Shown here in pieces: positions 8,304-19,100 of a stretch of 64,000 bases of DNA. The stretch covers positions 55,608,440-55,672,439 of the forward strand of contig NC_089851.1 in assembly GCF_036373705.1 (NCBI RefSeq), given 5' to 3'. A model generated the notes under the pieces. It ran no database searches. It was not told the origin of the DNA and worked only from the letters and a program-made list of their open reading frames with translations. The translations under genes and the position numbers were made by a program. Origin of the DNA: Amia ocellicauda. Its lineage: Eukaryota; Chordata; Actinopteri; Amiiformes; Amiidae. How positions within the stretch are numbered: the first letter of the stretch is position 1; each line of letters starts with the position of its first letter.

Positions 8304-9412
8304 CTCATTAATGCAATTATCTAACCAACCAATCACATGGCAGTTGCTTCAATGCATTTAGGGGTGTGGTCCTGGTCAAGACAATCTCCTGAACTCCAAA
8401 CTGAATGTCTGAATGGGAAAGAAAGGTGATTTAAGCCATTTTGAGCGTGGCATGGTTGTTGGTGCCAGACGGGCCGGTCTGAGTATTTCACAATCTGCTC
8501 AGTTACTGGGATTTTCACGCACAACCATGTCTAGGGTTTACAAAGAATGGTGTGAAAAGGGAAAAACATCCAGTATGCGGCAGTCCTGTGGGCGACAATG
8601 CCTTGTTGATGCTAGAGGTCAGAGGAGAATGGGCCGACTGATTCAAGCTGATAGAAGAGCAACTTTGACTGAAATAACCACTCGTTACAACCGAGGTATG
8701 CAGCAAAGCATTTGTGAAGCCACAACACGTACAACCTTGAGGCGGATGGGCTACAACAGCAGAAGACCCCACCGGGTACCACTCATCTCCACTACAAATA
8801 GGAAAAAGAGGCTACAATTTGCACAAGCCTGGTCTGATGAGTCTCGATTTCTGTTGAGACATTCAGATGGTAGAGTCAGAATTTGGCGTAAACAGAATGA
8901 GAACATGGATCCATCATGCCTTGTTACCACTGTGCAGGCTGGTGGTGGTGGTGTAATGGTGTGGGGGATGTTTTCTTGGCACACTTTATGCCCCTTAGTG
9001 CCAATTGGGCATCGTTTAAATGCCACGGCCTACCTGAGCATTGTTTCTGACCATGTCCATCCCTTTATGACCACCATGTACCCATCCTCTGATGGCTACT
9101 TCCAGCAGGATAATGCACCATGTCACAAAGGTCGAATCATTTCAAATTGGTTTCTTGAACATGACAATGAGTTCACTGTACTAAACTGGCCCCCACAGTT
9201 ACCAGATCTCAGCCCAATAGAGCATCTTTGGGATGTGGTGGAACGGGAGCTTTGTGCCCTGGATGTGCATCCCACAAATCTCCATCAATTGCAAGATGCT
9301 ATCCTATCAATATGGGCCAACATTTCTAAAGAATGCTTTCAGCACCTTGTTGAATCAATGCCACGTAGAATTAAGGCAGTTCTGAAGGCAAAAGGGGGTC
9401 AAACACCAAGTG
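8263..9412 (+). mobile_element. Tc1/mariner element with long transposase, right end missing
   Basis: The left end carries the inverted-repeat sequence CACTCACCTAAAGGATTATT found at the ends of a Tc1-like family known from fish. About 150 bp of leader and a long transposase frame follow. No reverse copy of the end sequence occurs downstream, and transposase similarity stops near 9410, after which the DNA becomes AT-rich flank. The element is therefore truncated on the right and could not move by itself. Confidence 0.88.
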
Positions 9413-9546
9413 AGTACCAAGTGAAATCTATTAAAGTATTGAAGTATCCCAATGTTATAAGTTACACTTCATGTATACATGTGTTTGGAAGTTTATCCAA
9501 ATATATTCTACCAGTATATTTAGAATGCAACATTTTTGCAGTCTAA
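8413..9546 (+). pseudogene. Tc1-like transposase, DD36E type, in-frame internal deletion
   Basis: Open for 377 codons from ATG 8413. Residues 1 to about 120 are the paired helix-turn-helix DNA-binding region (LSISQSAQLLGFSRTTMSRVYKEW). The catalytic triad is visible: D142 in WSDESRF, D233 in QQDNAPCH and E270 in SPIEHLW. D233 and E270 are separated by 36 residues, so this is a DD36E spacing rather than the DD34E of Sleeping Beauty. From memory of the family, about a dozen residues (HQNWT... region) are missing just before WSDES with the frame kept. The last 45 or so codons after AKGGQT are read from flanking DNA. It could bind ends and cut DNA only if the deletion is tolerated, which I doubt. 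Confidence 0.88.
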
Positions 9547-10180
9547 TATATTCACAGTATACAATACATGCAATATGAGATTGTTGTGTATTTAGCAGTA
9601 TACTAAAAGTATATTATAAGGGGACATATATGTATGCATTTTTATATATTTAGTATAAAATACATGTGTAGATGTTACAGTATATTTGCATATAATTATA
9701 GATATATTAAAAACAAGTTTACATATAATTCTGAATATACTTAAGTTATATTAAGCAATATTTGTATTGTATAATATAGTGTATTTGACCATATTTCTGT
9801 ATCAAGTGACATACTAAAACTGCAATTGATATTTAAAAGTATATTTTCACCATATATTATAAAATGGTATGCACATTTATAAAACATATTAATACATTAA
9901 AATACATTTCATATTTCAGAATAATATATATTTTTAAATATTTTATTTTTGTAAGGGTATCTTCCATAAATGCAGTTTTACCAAACAAAGGAAAACCAGG
10001 AAAGGTTGGTGGAGGAGATTACGCAGTTTTGGCAGCCCATTCTGAAACCCACTGCAGAATATATTCTGGCAGGAGGTCTGATTAAAATACTGGAAAATCT
10101 TCAATCAAAGTCAAGAAATGTGTCAAAAGGCTTCCAGTTTCCTTTCCTGCCATGAGAAGTATGCTGATTTCAGAACCTCT
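9420..10180. other. AT-rich DNA with a possible exon at about 9982-10155
   Basis: The stretch 9420-9970 is very AT-rich, with many AGTATATT and TATACT words. From about 9970 the base composition rises and an open stretch reads FYQTKENQERLVEEITQFWQPILKPTAEYILAGGLIKILENL, preceded by ATAAATGCAG, which could be a splice acceptor. The amino-acid mix looks like a soluble helical protein. No family is recognised and no gene structure can be proven. Confidence 0.35.
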
Positions 10181-10194
10181 ATGAAGTAGATTCC

Positions 10195-10395
10195 TTATTT
10201 TTCAAAAAATAAGTAATGGTTATTTTTTTCACTGTTTCCTCAATATATTAATAATAAACTGTTTTATTTTTTTCTGCAAAATAAGTAAAGTTTACTTATT
10301 TATTTCTGGAGAAATAAGTAATAGTTACTCGTTCCTTATTTCTGTTTCCCTGTTTTTTCACAAAATAAGTAATGGTTATTTCAAAAATCCCTGTT
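10195..10395. repeat. Cluster of AAATAAGTAA direct and inverted motifs
   Basis: The word AAATAAGTAA occurs about four times in 200 bp (near 10207, 10279, 10310 and 10363), usually followed by TGGTTATT or TAGTTACT. An inverted partner (GTTTACTTATTT) lies next to one copy. This could be a degenerate minisatellite. Confidence 0.55.
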
Positions 10396-10467
10396 TACAA
10401 ATCTAAGGACTTATAGGACAACAGCATTACATACAGATAGATAACATACATTAGTTATTATGCTAAC

Positions 10468-11049
10468 AAGTGTCCATTATAAACAATCTATTAACAAATT
10501 ATTGATTATGTTATTGTTATATGATTATTACAAATTATACATATATTAGACATTTTTATTTAAACATTTTTGCTATACTATGTAGTTTGCATGTTCTCCC
10601 CGTGTCCACGTGGGTTTCCTCCCACCGTCCAAAGACATGTGGGTTAGGTTAATTGGCTTCTCTAAATTGCCCTGTATGTGGGTGTGTCTGCGTGTGTGTG
10701 TGTGTGTGTGTGTGTGTTGCCCAGCGATGGACTGGGGTCCCGTCCTGGGTGTATTCCTGCCTTGTGCCCTTTGCCTGCCGGGATCAGTGCTCGGCGACCT
10801 TCGCCAGGATAACTGGTTTCAAAAATGGATGGATAATAGCAGCAATTAACTGGCATGGCAGTTAATGATAATAGATTGATATCGGTGTGCAAATGTCATG
10901 TTATTATACCCTTTATTGAATATGTTATTAAATACCTTAAAACATATTATAGCAAAAAAGTTTAAAAATGTCTAATATATTTATAATTTGTAAAATTAAT
11001 CATATAATAATAACATAACATGTTAATAGATTGTTTATAATGGACACTT
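10468..11049. repeat. Paired inverted repeats of about 105 bp (MITE-like) split by an insertion
   Basis: The left arm 10468-10577 begins AAGTGTCCATTATAAACAAT and ends TTTTTGCTATA. The right arm 10948-11049 is its reverse complement with scattered differences. This looks like a palindromic non-coding DNA transposon or a transposon's terminal repeats. An L2-type tail sits between the arms, with about 100 bp of other AT-rich DNA to its right. No transposase is present between the arms. Confidence 0.75.
10584..10846 (+). mobile_element. L2-type LINE 3' tail (or SINE tail)
   Basis: The segment begins TTTGCATGTTCTCCCCGTGT and continues through GGGTTTCCTCCCACCGTCCA and AGACATGTGGGTTAGGTTAA to a (TG)n run at 10691-10718. 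It ends with GATGGACTGG, AGGATAACTGGTTTC and ATGGATGGATA. This order is the widespread fish repeat tail shared by L2-type LINEs and the SINEs they mobilise. It is plus-oriented, non-coding here and 5' truncated. Confidence 0.8.
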
Positions 11050-11429
11050 AAAATAAAGCATTACCATTATTCTTAATACATGGATACAAGATAATCAACA
11101 ACATGGGAGGGCTTGAGAATCTGCTATGGCTTTGTGCAAGGAAATTTGGCACTGAATAAATGTTGGCTACGGCAAACATGCGCTGCTGTACAGGCTGACA
11201 GAGACACTGTGATGCATTTCTTCAATGAGTGATGCTTACTTAATCTTTATTTCCATTTCCCAGTTTAAGGACACTTATCTCTACAGCATTACTTCAGTAG
11301 TTCACGCAGCCCCCTATAGAAGTCAGCGGAAGATGTAGTGATTGAAGTAATGGAGGTATCTTGGCCTGTACACACTTGGCAGAGGGAACGACAGCCTGGC
11401 CATGGAACACCTACCCCCAGCTCCATCTT

Positions 11430-11660
11430 GAGATTAGCGATTGTTCTCTTGATTGTTGACATTGACACAGATACGCCTACCTCCTGGAGGGTATTCTTGA
11501 TCTGGCCAACTGTTGTGAAGGGGTTTTCCTCACCAGGGAAAAAATTCTGTCATCCACCACAGTTGTTTTCCGTGGTGTTCCTGGCCTTTTGGTGTTCCTG
11601 CGCTCACCAGTACGTTCTTATTAGTGGATTTGGCCCCACCTAATGTTTTTGCTCTCTGAT
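11430..11660 (-). pseudogene. Tc1-like transposase, N-terminal fragment
   Basis: Read on the minus strand, this contains TGERRNTKRPGTPRKTTVV, then DDRIFSLVRKTPFTTVGQIK and NTLQEVGVSVSMSTIKR. It is the linker and second helix-turn-helix region of Tc1-like transposases (GRPRK-type hook followed by a Thr-rich recognition helix). It is cut off before the catalytic domain. Confidence 0.8.
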
Positions 11661-11682
11661 TGGTTTGTTTTGATATCTAAGG

Positions 11683-11909
11683 CAAAACACCCCAAGAACA
11701 AGCAGGATCTAAAGACAGCTGTAGTGCAGGCCTGGCATAGCATCACCAGGGAAGAAACCCAGCATCTGGTGATGTCTATGGGTTCCAGACTTCAGGCAGT
11801 CATTGACTGCAAAGGATTTGCAACTGATAGGGAGAAATTTTACTCCCTCAATAAACAGGCGGACAAGGAATACTCAGGACCCGATTTAACTGAAATAATA
11901 CCAAAATAG
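11683..11909 (+). pseudogene. Tc1-like transposase, C-terminal fragment
   Basis: The plus strand reads KHPKNKQDLKTAVVQAWHSI, then TREETQHLVMSMGSRLQAVI and DCKGFATD. This is the final helical segment of Tc1-like transposases (WxxIxxEETQxLVxSMxxRLQAVIxxKG). An ATG at 11643 lies in the inverted part and is not the true start. The element's DDE centre is not present. Confidence 0.8.
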
Positions 11910-12521
11910 TTTATTCAGCTACAACTAAGTGCTCTGGAGATGGTCAGTCAGCAAGACACATCTAAGGTTTTTCTAAAGAACATGCTATCATATACAAGAT
12001 GACTCCCTTTGGTTGCTGGGCAACTGGATGACGTCAATGATGTACCCCAAACTTGATCACAGACTTCTCCTTTGTCTTCTGTTTTCTCTATAGCCTTGGA
12101 TGAAAATGTTTTTCTAAAAATCAGCTACACAGAACTACTGCACCTGTCCTCTGCGGAGCAATACACAAAGCTTAAATTCATACATGGGTTACACAATCTT
12201 ACTGCAACAATGGTGCAAATATATTTGGCATTCGGACAGGCCACTGTCCCGCATCACAACCAAGTATTGAAACTCACAATTTAATTAATGATTATGTTAG
12301 TTTGTCCAAATACTTTTGAGCCCCTAAAATTGGGGGGACCACATAAAAATTGGTTTAATTCCTACACCATTCACCCGATTTGGATGTAACTACCCTCCAA
12401 TTAAAGATGAAAGTCTACACTTAAAGCACATCTTGATTGTTTCCTTTCCAATCCATTGTGATGGTGTACAGAGCCAAATTGACAATTGGGTCTGTCCAAA
12501 TATTTATGGACCGGACTGTAT

Positions 12522-13127
12522 ACCTGTAAAGAAGGACTGCCATGGCGGGGAACCCAGGTGCGGAGTGAGAGGTGGTCAGAAACAGGCTGTGGTCAATGCC
12601 GGCAAACCGTAATGTCCAGGGAAATCCACAAGTCCTGGTCGATAAGACAAGCAGGGGGTCAATGATCAGGCAAACAGGCTGGTAGGGAGAATACGGGAAT
12701 TGGTGGAGGAACACGTGGAGGTTGTAAACAATCAATAACAAAAGGATACAAGACTTAGCAGTGTATTAAAGTCACAGAGGGGTTTATATGTGTAGCAGAG
12801 AGGAGCAGAGGACGGTGAAGGAGAGTGCTGGTACAATGGGAGTTCGAGGATGATAGAACAAGTGCACATGGTGCCGAGGAATGTTAAGTGGCTGATTGCT
12901 GGGGAATGTGAGGGTTTAGAATTCCGGTGATGCTGACCTCTGCAGGGGAGCTTGTGAATTGCGGGATGTGTGGGATACAACAGTGACAATACCACTTGTT
13001 ATTGTGTGTTTGAGTTTACTTGCATGGATTGTCTATTCATGTCAATATTAAAATTCCAAAGCATAACATTTATTCACAACATGCTTTAGTGTTAAATGTT
13101 TGATATGGCAGCGCATATAAAGGTGTA
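12522..13127. other. Unclassified stretch, possibly an old interspersed repeat
   Basis: GC-richer than its surroundings from 12530 to 12990 (for example CCATGGCGGGGAACCCAGG and GGAGCAGAGGACGGTG). It has the look of a non-coding interspersed repeat of fish, but I cannot name it. No supported coding frame is seen. 13000-13127 is plain AT-rich DNA. Confidence 0.35.
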
Positions 13128-14470
13128 TACAGCTCTGGAAAAAATTAAGAGACCAGTGCACAATTATCAGTTTCTCTGGTTTTACTATTTATAGGTATAT
13201 GTTTTGGTAAAATGAACATTTTTGTTTTATTCTATAAACTGCTGAAAACATTTTTCCCAAATTCCAAATAAAAATATTGTCATTTAGAGCATTTATTTGC
13301 AGAAATTTACAACTGGACAAAATTACAAAAAAGATGCAGTGTTGTCAGACCTCAAATAATGCAAAGAAAATAAGTTCATATTAATTTTTAAACAACATAA
13401 TACTAATGTTTTAACTTACAAAGAGTTCAGAAATTAATATTTGGTGATTTTCAATCACAGCATTCATGCGTCTTGGCATGCTCTCCACCAGTCTTTCACA
13501 TCGCTGTTGGGTGACTTTATGCCACTCCTGGCGCACAAATTCAAGCAACTCGGCTTTGATTGATGCGTCCTTCACAAAGACAAATCTGCCCGATTCCAGC
13601 CTTGCTGAAGCACCCCCAGATTATCACTGATCCTTCACCAAATTCCACAGTGGGTGCGAGACACTGTGGCTTGTAGGCCTCTCCAGGTCTCCGTCTAACC
13701 ATTAGATGACCAGGTGTTGGGCAAAGATGAAAATTTGACTCATCAGAGAAGATGACCTTACTCCAGTCCTCTACGGTCCAAACCTTATGGTCTTTTGCAA
13801 ACCTCAGCCTGGCTCTTCTTTGCTTCTCGCTTTTTTCTAGCTTTGCAAGACTTCAGCCCTGCCCCTAGGAGCCTGTTTCGAACCATCCTCGCAGTGCACT
13901 TCACCCCAGCTGTCGTTTGCCATTCTTTTTGTAGGTCACTTGATGTCATCCTACGGTTGTTGAGTGACATTCCAATGAGTTGGCGGTCATCCCGGTCAGT
14001 GGAGAGTCGTTTTTGTCTTCTGCTGGTAGCTTTGTAGCTTTGTTGTCCCCAATGTCTGCTGCTTGACCTTGTTCTTATGAACCGCCATCTTTGACATTTT
14101 AAGAATGGAAGCAATGCTCACTGTATCCCTCTGCCAGTAAAGCCAGAATTGAAACCTAATTTTCTCAAAACTTTCCTTTTCAACTCTTTTGGCATGGTCA
14201 ATAGTTATTTTCTGATTCCAATTATTTTTGAGGTTCTACTAGCACTGTTTTTGCCATCCAGCTGGTCCTAATGCAAGAGGATAGTGATATACTTTTCTTC
14301 CTTAAATATGATTTGGTTCAGGTTATCACCTAATTAGTACCTCATTGAGTAGAATGAGGTGTGTCTGTGTTGGAATTCAACAGACACTGGCATGGAATGA
14401 CTGCCATACATGTCGAGATGCTGATTTAAGAAAAATGTGCAGTGGTCTCTTAATTCTTTCCAGAGCTGTA
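13128..14470 (-). mobile_element. Tc1-like element with both terminal repeats, internally deleted
   Basis: The left end TACAGCTCTGGAAAAAATTA is matched by TTCCAGAGCTGTA at 14458-14470 in inverse orientation, and both are followed by TA, as expected for a Tc1/mariner insertion. The transposase lies on the minus strand. Comparison with the family as remembered shows a large gap at about 13563, where GGCTTTGATTGATG runs directly into CGTCCTTCACAAAG. This removes most of the C-terminal catalytic region, so the element is non-autonomous. Confidence 0.9.
13785..14114 (-). pseudogene. Tc1-like transposase N-terminal half
   Basis: The minus strand is open for 109 codons and includes SLNNRRMTSSDLQKEWQ and RMVRNRLLGAGLKSCKARKK, the second DNA-binding region of a Tc1-like transposase. 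The usual start lies further upstream in a shifted frame. Catalytic-domain sequence continues only as short pieces toward 13570 because of the internal deletion. Not functional. Confidence 0.8.
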
Positions 14471-14491
14471 TAAAATAATGTGGACCTAGTA

Positions 14492-14645
14492 GGGCAGCAT
14501 GGTGGCATGGTGGTTAGCACTGCTGCCTCACCGGTACAGGGGTCTGGGGTTTGAGTCCTGGCTTGGGGGCTTGTCTGTGTGGAGTTCACATGATCTACCT
14601 CTGTCTGTGTGGGTTTCCTATGGGCACTTCAGTTACCAGTTCTGT
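14492..14645 (+). mobile_element. tRNA-derived SINE, 5' part
   Basis: It begins GGGCAGCATGGTGGCATGGT and includes TTAGCACTGCTGCCTCAC (A-box side) and GGGGTTTGAGTCCTGG (B-box like), followed by TGTGTGGAGTTCACATGATCT. This is the head of a fish tRNA-derived SINE whose tail is of the L2 type, as in the element at 10584. It is diverged and 3' truncated. It lies 21 bp after the end of the preceding Tc1-like element. Confidence 0.75.
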
Positions 14646-14825
14646 GAGAAGAGTGCAAATCTAAACAAACAAGAAGGTTCTTGAGTTTCAACTTCACTGC
14701 TGCAACTGGTCTGTAATTCTGTGAGGCAAGAATGATAAAAAAAAATCTGTAACCTTTGTAAGGTATGCATATTCCATGTTTTTACTGGTAATGGATTTTA
14801 TGTAATTACAGTCACTGACTCCCTC

Positions 14826-15270
14826 AGCTGTGCTTGGGTGGCCTTCTTCTCCTCAGTCCTCATCCTCCTCAATCTCTCTGCAGAATTTGACACTGTCGAT
14901 CACTCCATCCTCCTCTCCTGCCTCGCTGACCTTGGAATCTCTGAACTGCTCTCACCTGGTTCTACTCCTACCTCAGCGACAGGACCTACCAAGTGACATG
15001 GCGAGGTTCCTCATCCACGCCCCAACCTCTCCTCACAGGTGTAACCCAAGGCTCCATTCTGGGTCCCCTCTTGTCCTCTCTCTACACTCACTCCCTGGGC
15101 CCCCTCATTGCATCCCATGGTTTCTCTTACCATTTTTACACAGATGATGCCCAGATCTTCCTGTCTTTTCCCTCCTCCGACATTCTCATCCCCTCTTGCA
15201 TCTCTTCCTGCTTGTCTGCTATCTCTGCCTGGATGCACTCACACCACCTCAAGCTCAACCTCTCCAAATC
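14826..15270 (+). mobile_element. L2-clade LINE reverse transcriptase fragment
   Basis: The plus strand carries ordered RT motifs: LNLSAEFDTVDHSILL (motif A) near 14868, TQGSILGPLLSSLYTHSLGP (motif B) near 15035, and FYTDDAQIFLSF (motif C, YxDD-type) near 15135. HLKLNLSK follows near 15250. The order and words fit the L2 clade of non-LTR elements. Motif A is in a different frame from motifs B and C, with a stop between, so the copy is dead. Both the 5' and 3' parts of the ORF are absent. Confidence 0.85.
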
Positions 15271-15389
15271 TTTTTTACATTCCGTTAATTCCTTTAGAAA
15301 TCAGGATAAATTGGATAAAACCAGAAAAGCATCTAATTAATTCTCATTCAGGAGTCAACATAAAAAACAGAAAAGAAACAGAAAACCAT

Positions 15390-15547
15390 CCTGAGGTTCT
15401 GTGACACCGAAGAAGGTTTCCTACTGTTCACAGAGAAAGGGGAGCAATTGCTTGCCCCAGTGGAGGACCTTCTACGGCAGATGGGATTGAAGAATGTGGA
15501 GGAGATCGAACAGCTTCTCCCTGTAGTAGCAGACATAACTATCCAAA
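15390..15547 (+). other. Possible exon of an unknown protein
   Basis: An open stretch reads LRFCDTEEGFLLFTEKGEQL, then LAPVEDLLRQMGLKNVEEIE and QLLPVVADITIQ. It ends at CCAAA/GTAAAA, which resembles a splice donor at 15548. The upstream border (GAAACAG) is only a weak acceptor. The composition is clearly unlike its AT-rich surroundings. I do not recognise the family. A relic of a transposon or of a host gene is equally possible. Confidence 0.4.
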
Positions 15548-15559
15548 GTAAAAAAAAAA

Positions 15560-18375
15560 TGCAATCAATCTATTGCAATTAGCAATGAGGAGTAGCATTT
15601 AGTGCTATTGTTTGGCTCCAAACCAGAAGCCTATTGGATGATGTGTTATTTTAAATAAGTATGTATAATATAAAAATAGTAACAGACTGATTTGTTTTTT
15701 TGTATACACATATTTTACTGTTTTAGTTTTTAATTTACTTTTTTTTAATTAAGTTAATTACATGCAATTAAATGTGTGTGTATATATATGTTTCCAATTT
15801 TGTTTACTTTTTAACAAAATTAAAGTGTTCCGAAGCCCAACCCTGCAGCAACACCAGTCTATCACAAGGCAACTCTAATTATCTCTAATTAAGGACACAA
15901 GTCTAACACAGGGTAACTCTAATTCTAATGTTTGTTATATTTCTTTTTGATAATTTTCAAGATAAGAAAATGTACAAACAAATGATATATGCCAATATTC
16001 AGTAAATAATTATCCATTAAGTTTAATCTGAGGATTTTTACAGCTTTTCTTCTACCCCCAAAATTCCAACTCCTGTTACAACTTTGGTAGAAACATAGTA
16101 TACATACCAGCCAATTAATTCCCTATATTATCCTTATCTAATAGCCTTAGCTTATTTTCCTTAAACACCTTTTTCAAATCGTTTAACGTTTCGATTATTT
16201 TCAAAAACTACTACTAGTAGCTTACTACTGTTAACAATAACTTACATGTACTTATAGTAACTTACATACTGTAGCATTGGGGGGGCATTTTATTGGTTAT
16301 TATGAATTATTATTTATTATTTTGTTTTGTAAGGATAAGGGTGTCTGCCAAGAGATAAATAATAATAATAATTTAATTATTGAAACAGCGATACACAGCA
16401 GACCGACACTGTACACACTGCCGGTTTATCTGCCGCTCACGCTTGGCTGCGAGGCACTGCCTGAAGAGCTGGAGTCTCTGGCCTGCGCCCCCTCCTCCCC
16501 TGTCTGCTGGCCAGGAGCCGTAAGTGTCCATCCTCATTTCTGATGCCAATGTAGTATTTTCAGCGGGGGAAAACAAATAGCCCACAAATCGCTTTCTTAC
16601 TTGCTGCTAGATTTATTGAAGAAAAAAACTACGCGCCTCTTGCCCAGAAGAAGTTCACACAGTTCCAGGTGTTGCTCCGCACACGTGGTCACCAACTCTA
16701 AAACCCCTGCACACACCCTAATAAACCCCAGCTACCTTACCTAAATTAGCATAACACATTTTTAAATAAATTAAACTGAGCACTTTATCTCCGTTGTTAC
16801 ACATACATAGTATTAATAATTATACTGTTCTTACCATATGTAAATCCTGCAATAAATCATTCCCCAGCGTGAAGTAATTTTCACAAAACGAAATCCAAAT
16901 ATAAATTTTTGCTAGTCTTTAGATGTGCCCAGCAAATGTAGTCTGTAACTCTAAGTTAAAACTTTAATAACAGTCATGTATTACAATCAAACTTGAAAAA
17001 TAGGGCATCCAAAACAGGAATGTCACAAAATGTTGTATCACTATATTAAAATAATATCATATGAAAGCTGTTGGGACTGAGGGACGGAAGCTCAGTTCGT
17101 TAGCTTTGCCCCTCATATTAGGAATTGGGGGTGCACAAAATGTACTAATTTATGTTTAATCTTAATTGTAAACTACTGTAAATAAATGAATAAACATATC
17201 AAGATGGCTTCCTTTGATCTACTGGCAGAGGTCTGGTCTCATAGTTCTCAAAGCAACTGTTGATCAATAATGATGAGGTGACCTCTCCAGCCACAGATTA
17301 GCCACAGAAATCTTGAAGGAGATGCTGGGAGTGTCAGAACAGCCTTGCTAAAATTTGCTTGCTTGACAATTAATACAATTGGCTCTGTTGACATGTTTTT
17401 CAATCATTAATATAAAACATTATACAGTTTATACAAAACATTAATACCGGCTCTTCAAAAAGTTTTACATTTATATTTATAAATGTTATTTTGTATACTG
17501 GTAAGTTAGCCTTGATTGGTCTTTGTTCACATATTTTTCTTTTTAAGCTGTTTAAAGCAAAATATTCCATACCTCTGTTTTGGATAGCGTACAGTTGCTA
17601 ATAATAATACAAACCATACATTTCATTACAATAACACACACACATATATATTAAGGCTGTCAGTCCATTCAAATATTTGATCGGTTAATCAATGGGCAAT
17701 TGCTGATTAATCGGGCACTTATTAAAATAAAAACAACGCTGTAACATGAATGGTAAAATATATATATATATATATATAGGAATATATATTTAAAAAACAC
17801 CAAATCATTATAATAAGCAAACTAAATTATAATTGCTACAGCAAATGGGTGCTCACAAATTATACTGTAAACTACACTGCTCTTGTAAGAAAAGCATTGC
17901 ATGCAAATGAAACAGAAAACCTTTCCTTGTCTTCAATATTTCCTTACAAATCGAGTTTGAATCCAAAGTTTAGTTTCCCATTAGCGGCTTGTGACCCTGT
18001 AGTTTGTGTGCTGATACTGTACACGTGATGTGATCTTTTGCATGATTTGCCTTTATAATTTAACTCTAGAAGTGCACGGCTGGTCAGTTTGACTGATTTA
18101 ATTTGAATTACTATGTGTTCCTGAATACACTATGGATACCAATTCCTGACTTTTCCTAAATATATGTATTAAATATGCCTACAGCATTTTAGCTGCATAA
18201 ACGCAAATAAAGTTTTTTATTTGATCATTATTATACTATAGTTTTGGCTCTTGTAGGTAGTTTGAAATGTCGATGCTTCTAGTGCGTACTGTATACTAGC
18301 CAGTCATTATAATAGACATTTTTAATTTGTTTAAATCTGCTTGATAAATGATCTTTTAAGAACTATACTGTGATG

Positions 18376-18428
<53 letters not shown>

Positions 18429-19095
18429 TGTGTCATTTATGTTGTTGTAACTTACCATTACATATAGTGTGCCTTCCAGATGTATGCATACCCCTGATTC
18501 AATGTAACAAAAATAGTTTTAGCAAAGAAAAGAGAACAATGTTGTTTTTTGTTTGTTTTTGTTTTGTTTAAATACATGCACACATGAAACAATGTAGGAC
18601 TATCAGTGTTAGATATCGCAAAAATATTAAAGTACAAGTTTTGAACAAATATGCAAATATGTTTTTGCGAAGTACAGTACTGAAACTAGTATTGCTTTCA
18701 TTAATTTCTGCAACAAATACTGAGTGTACACTTGCATAGATGTGAGTGAAGCCATCTTCTTTTTGCCAATGTACAGCATGGCAGAAGCTGCCATAACTAA
18801 ATATTCCTATACATATTTACACTCTTGATCTTGCTTTTCTCTTTCAAAACTCAAAACATCACCATGTAGTCTCGCTCCCAAACACCCTTTATATAGCATG
18901 CAATTGCATCACGATTTAATCTGTATTCACCTAATTAAATCATGCAATTTCATGCATTCGGATTTCATGAAATCCAACGAAATTGAACACATTCGGATTC
19001 CATGGAAATTTCATAGTGTATCGCAAAGCTCTTTACAAGAAAATATAGTTAATTAAATATTAAAACTACAATTAAGATAGACAATAAAACAATAC
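15560..19095. other. AT-rich non-coding DNA with simple repeats
   Basis: No supported gene. It contains small (TA)n tracts at 17757-17778 and 18378-18426. A GC-richer patch at 16385-16530 has an open frame from 16277 that shows no recognisable domain. Around 17647-17730 a block beginning AAGGCTGTCAGTCCATTC may be part of an old interspersed repeat. Confidence 0.45.
18378..18426 (+). repeat. (TA)n microsatellite
   Basis: About 24 uninterrupted AT dinucleotides. Confidence 0.95.
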
Positions 19096-19100
19096 AATTA

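Larger units (their letters stand above)
11310..12521. mobile_element. Rearranged Tc1-like element (5' part inverted)
   Basis: Two parts of a Tc1-like transposase lie head to head. 11430-11660 encodes the N-terminal DNA-binding part on the minus strand, and 11683-11850 encodes the C-terminal end on the plus strand. Downstream, a non-coding tail containing TTTGTCCAAATACTTTTGAG leads to a terminal sequence ending TTTATGGACCGGACTGTATA at about 12521, typical of one end of this family. The opposite end was not found. The catalytic centre is missing. An internal inversion or two nested partial copies would explain the layout. Confidence 0.75.

Noticed and set aside
12421-12995. Minus-strand frames of 106 and 87 codons
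   Set aside because: One overlaps the Tc1-like terminal region and the other lies in an unclassified repeat; the composition is not protein-like.
14830-15147. Ser/Leu-rich 105-codon frame
   Set aside because: It is the wrong frame over most of the L2 reverse transcriptase fragment.
16277-16543. 88-codon frame in a GC-richer patch
   Set aside because: No domain, no splice support and low-complexity start; left as unassigned DNA.
17647-17730. Possible hAT-type repeat (AAGGCTGTCAGTCC followed by GGTTAATCAATGG)
   Set aside because: It resembles a fish repeat end only faintly. No partner end or target duplication is seen.
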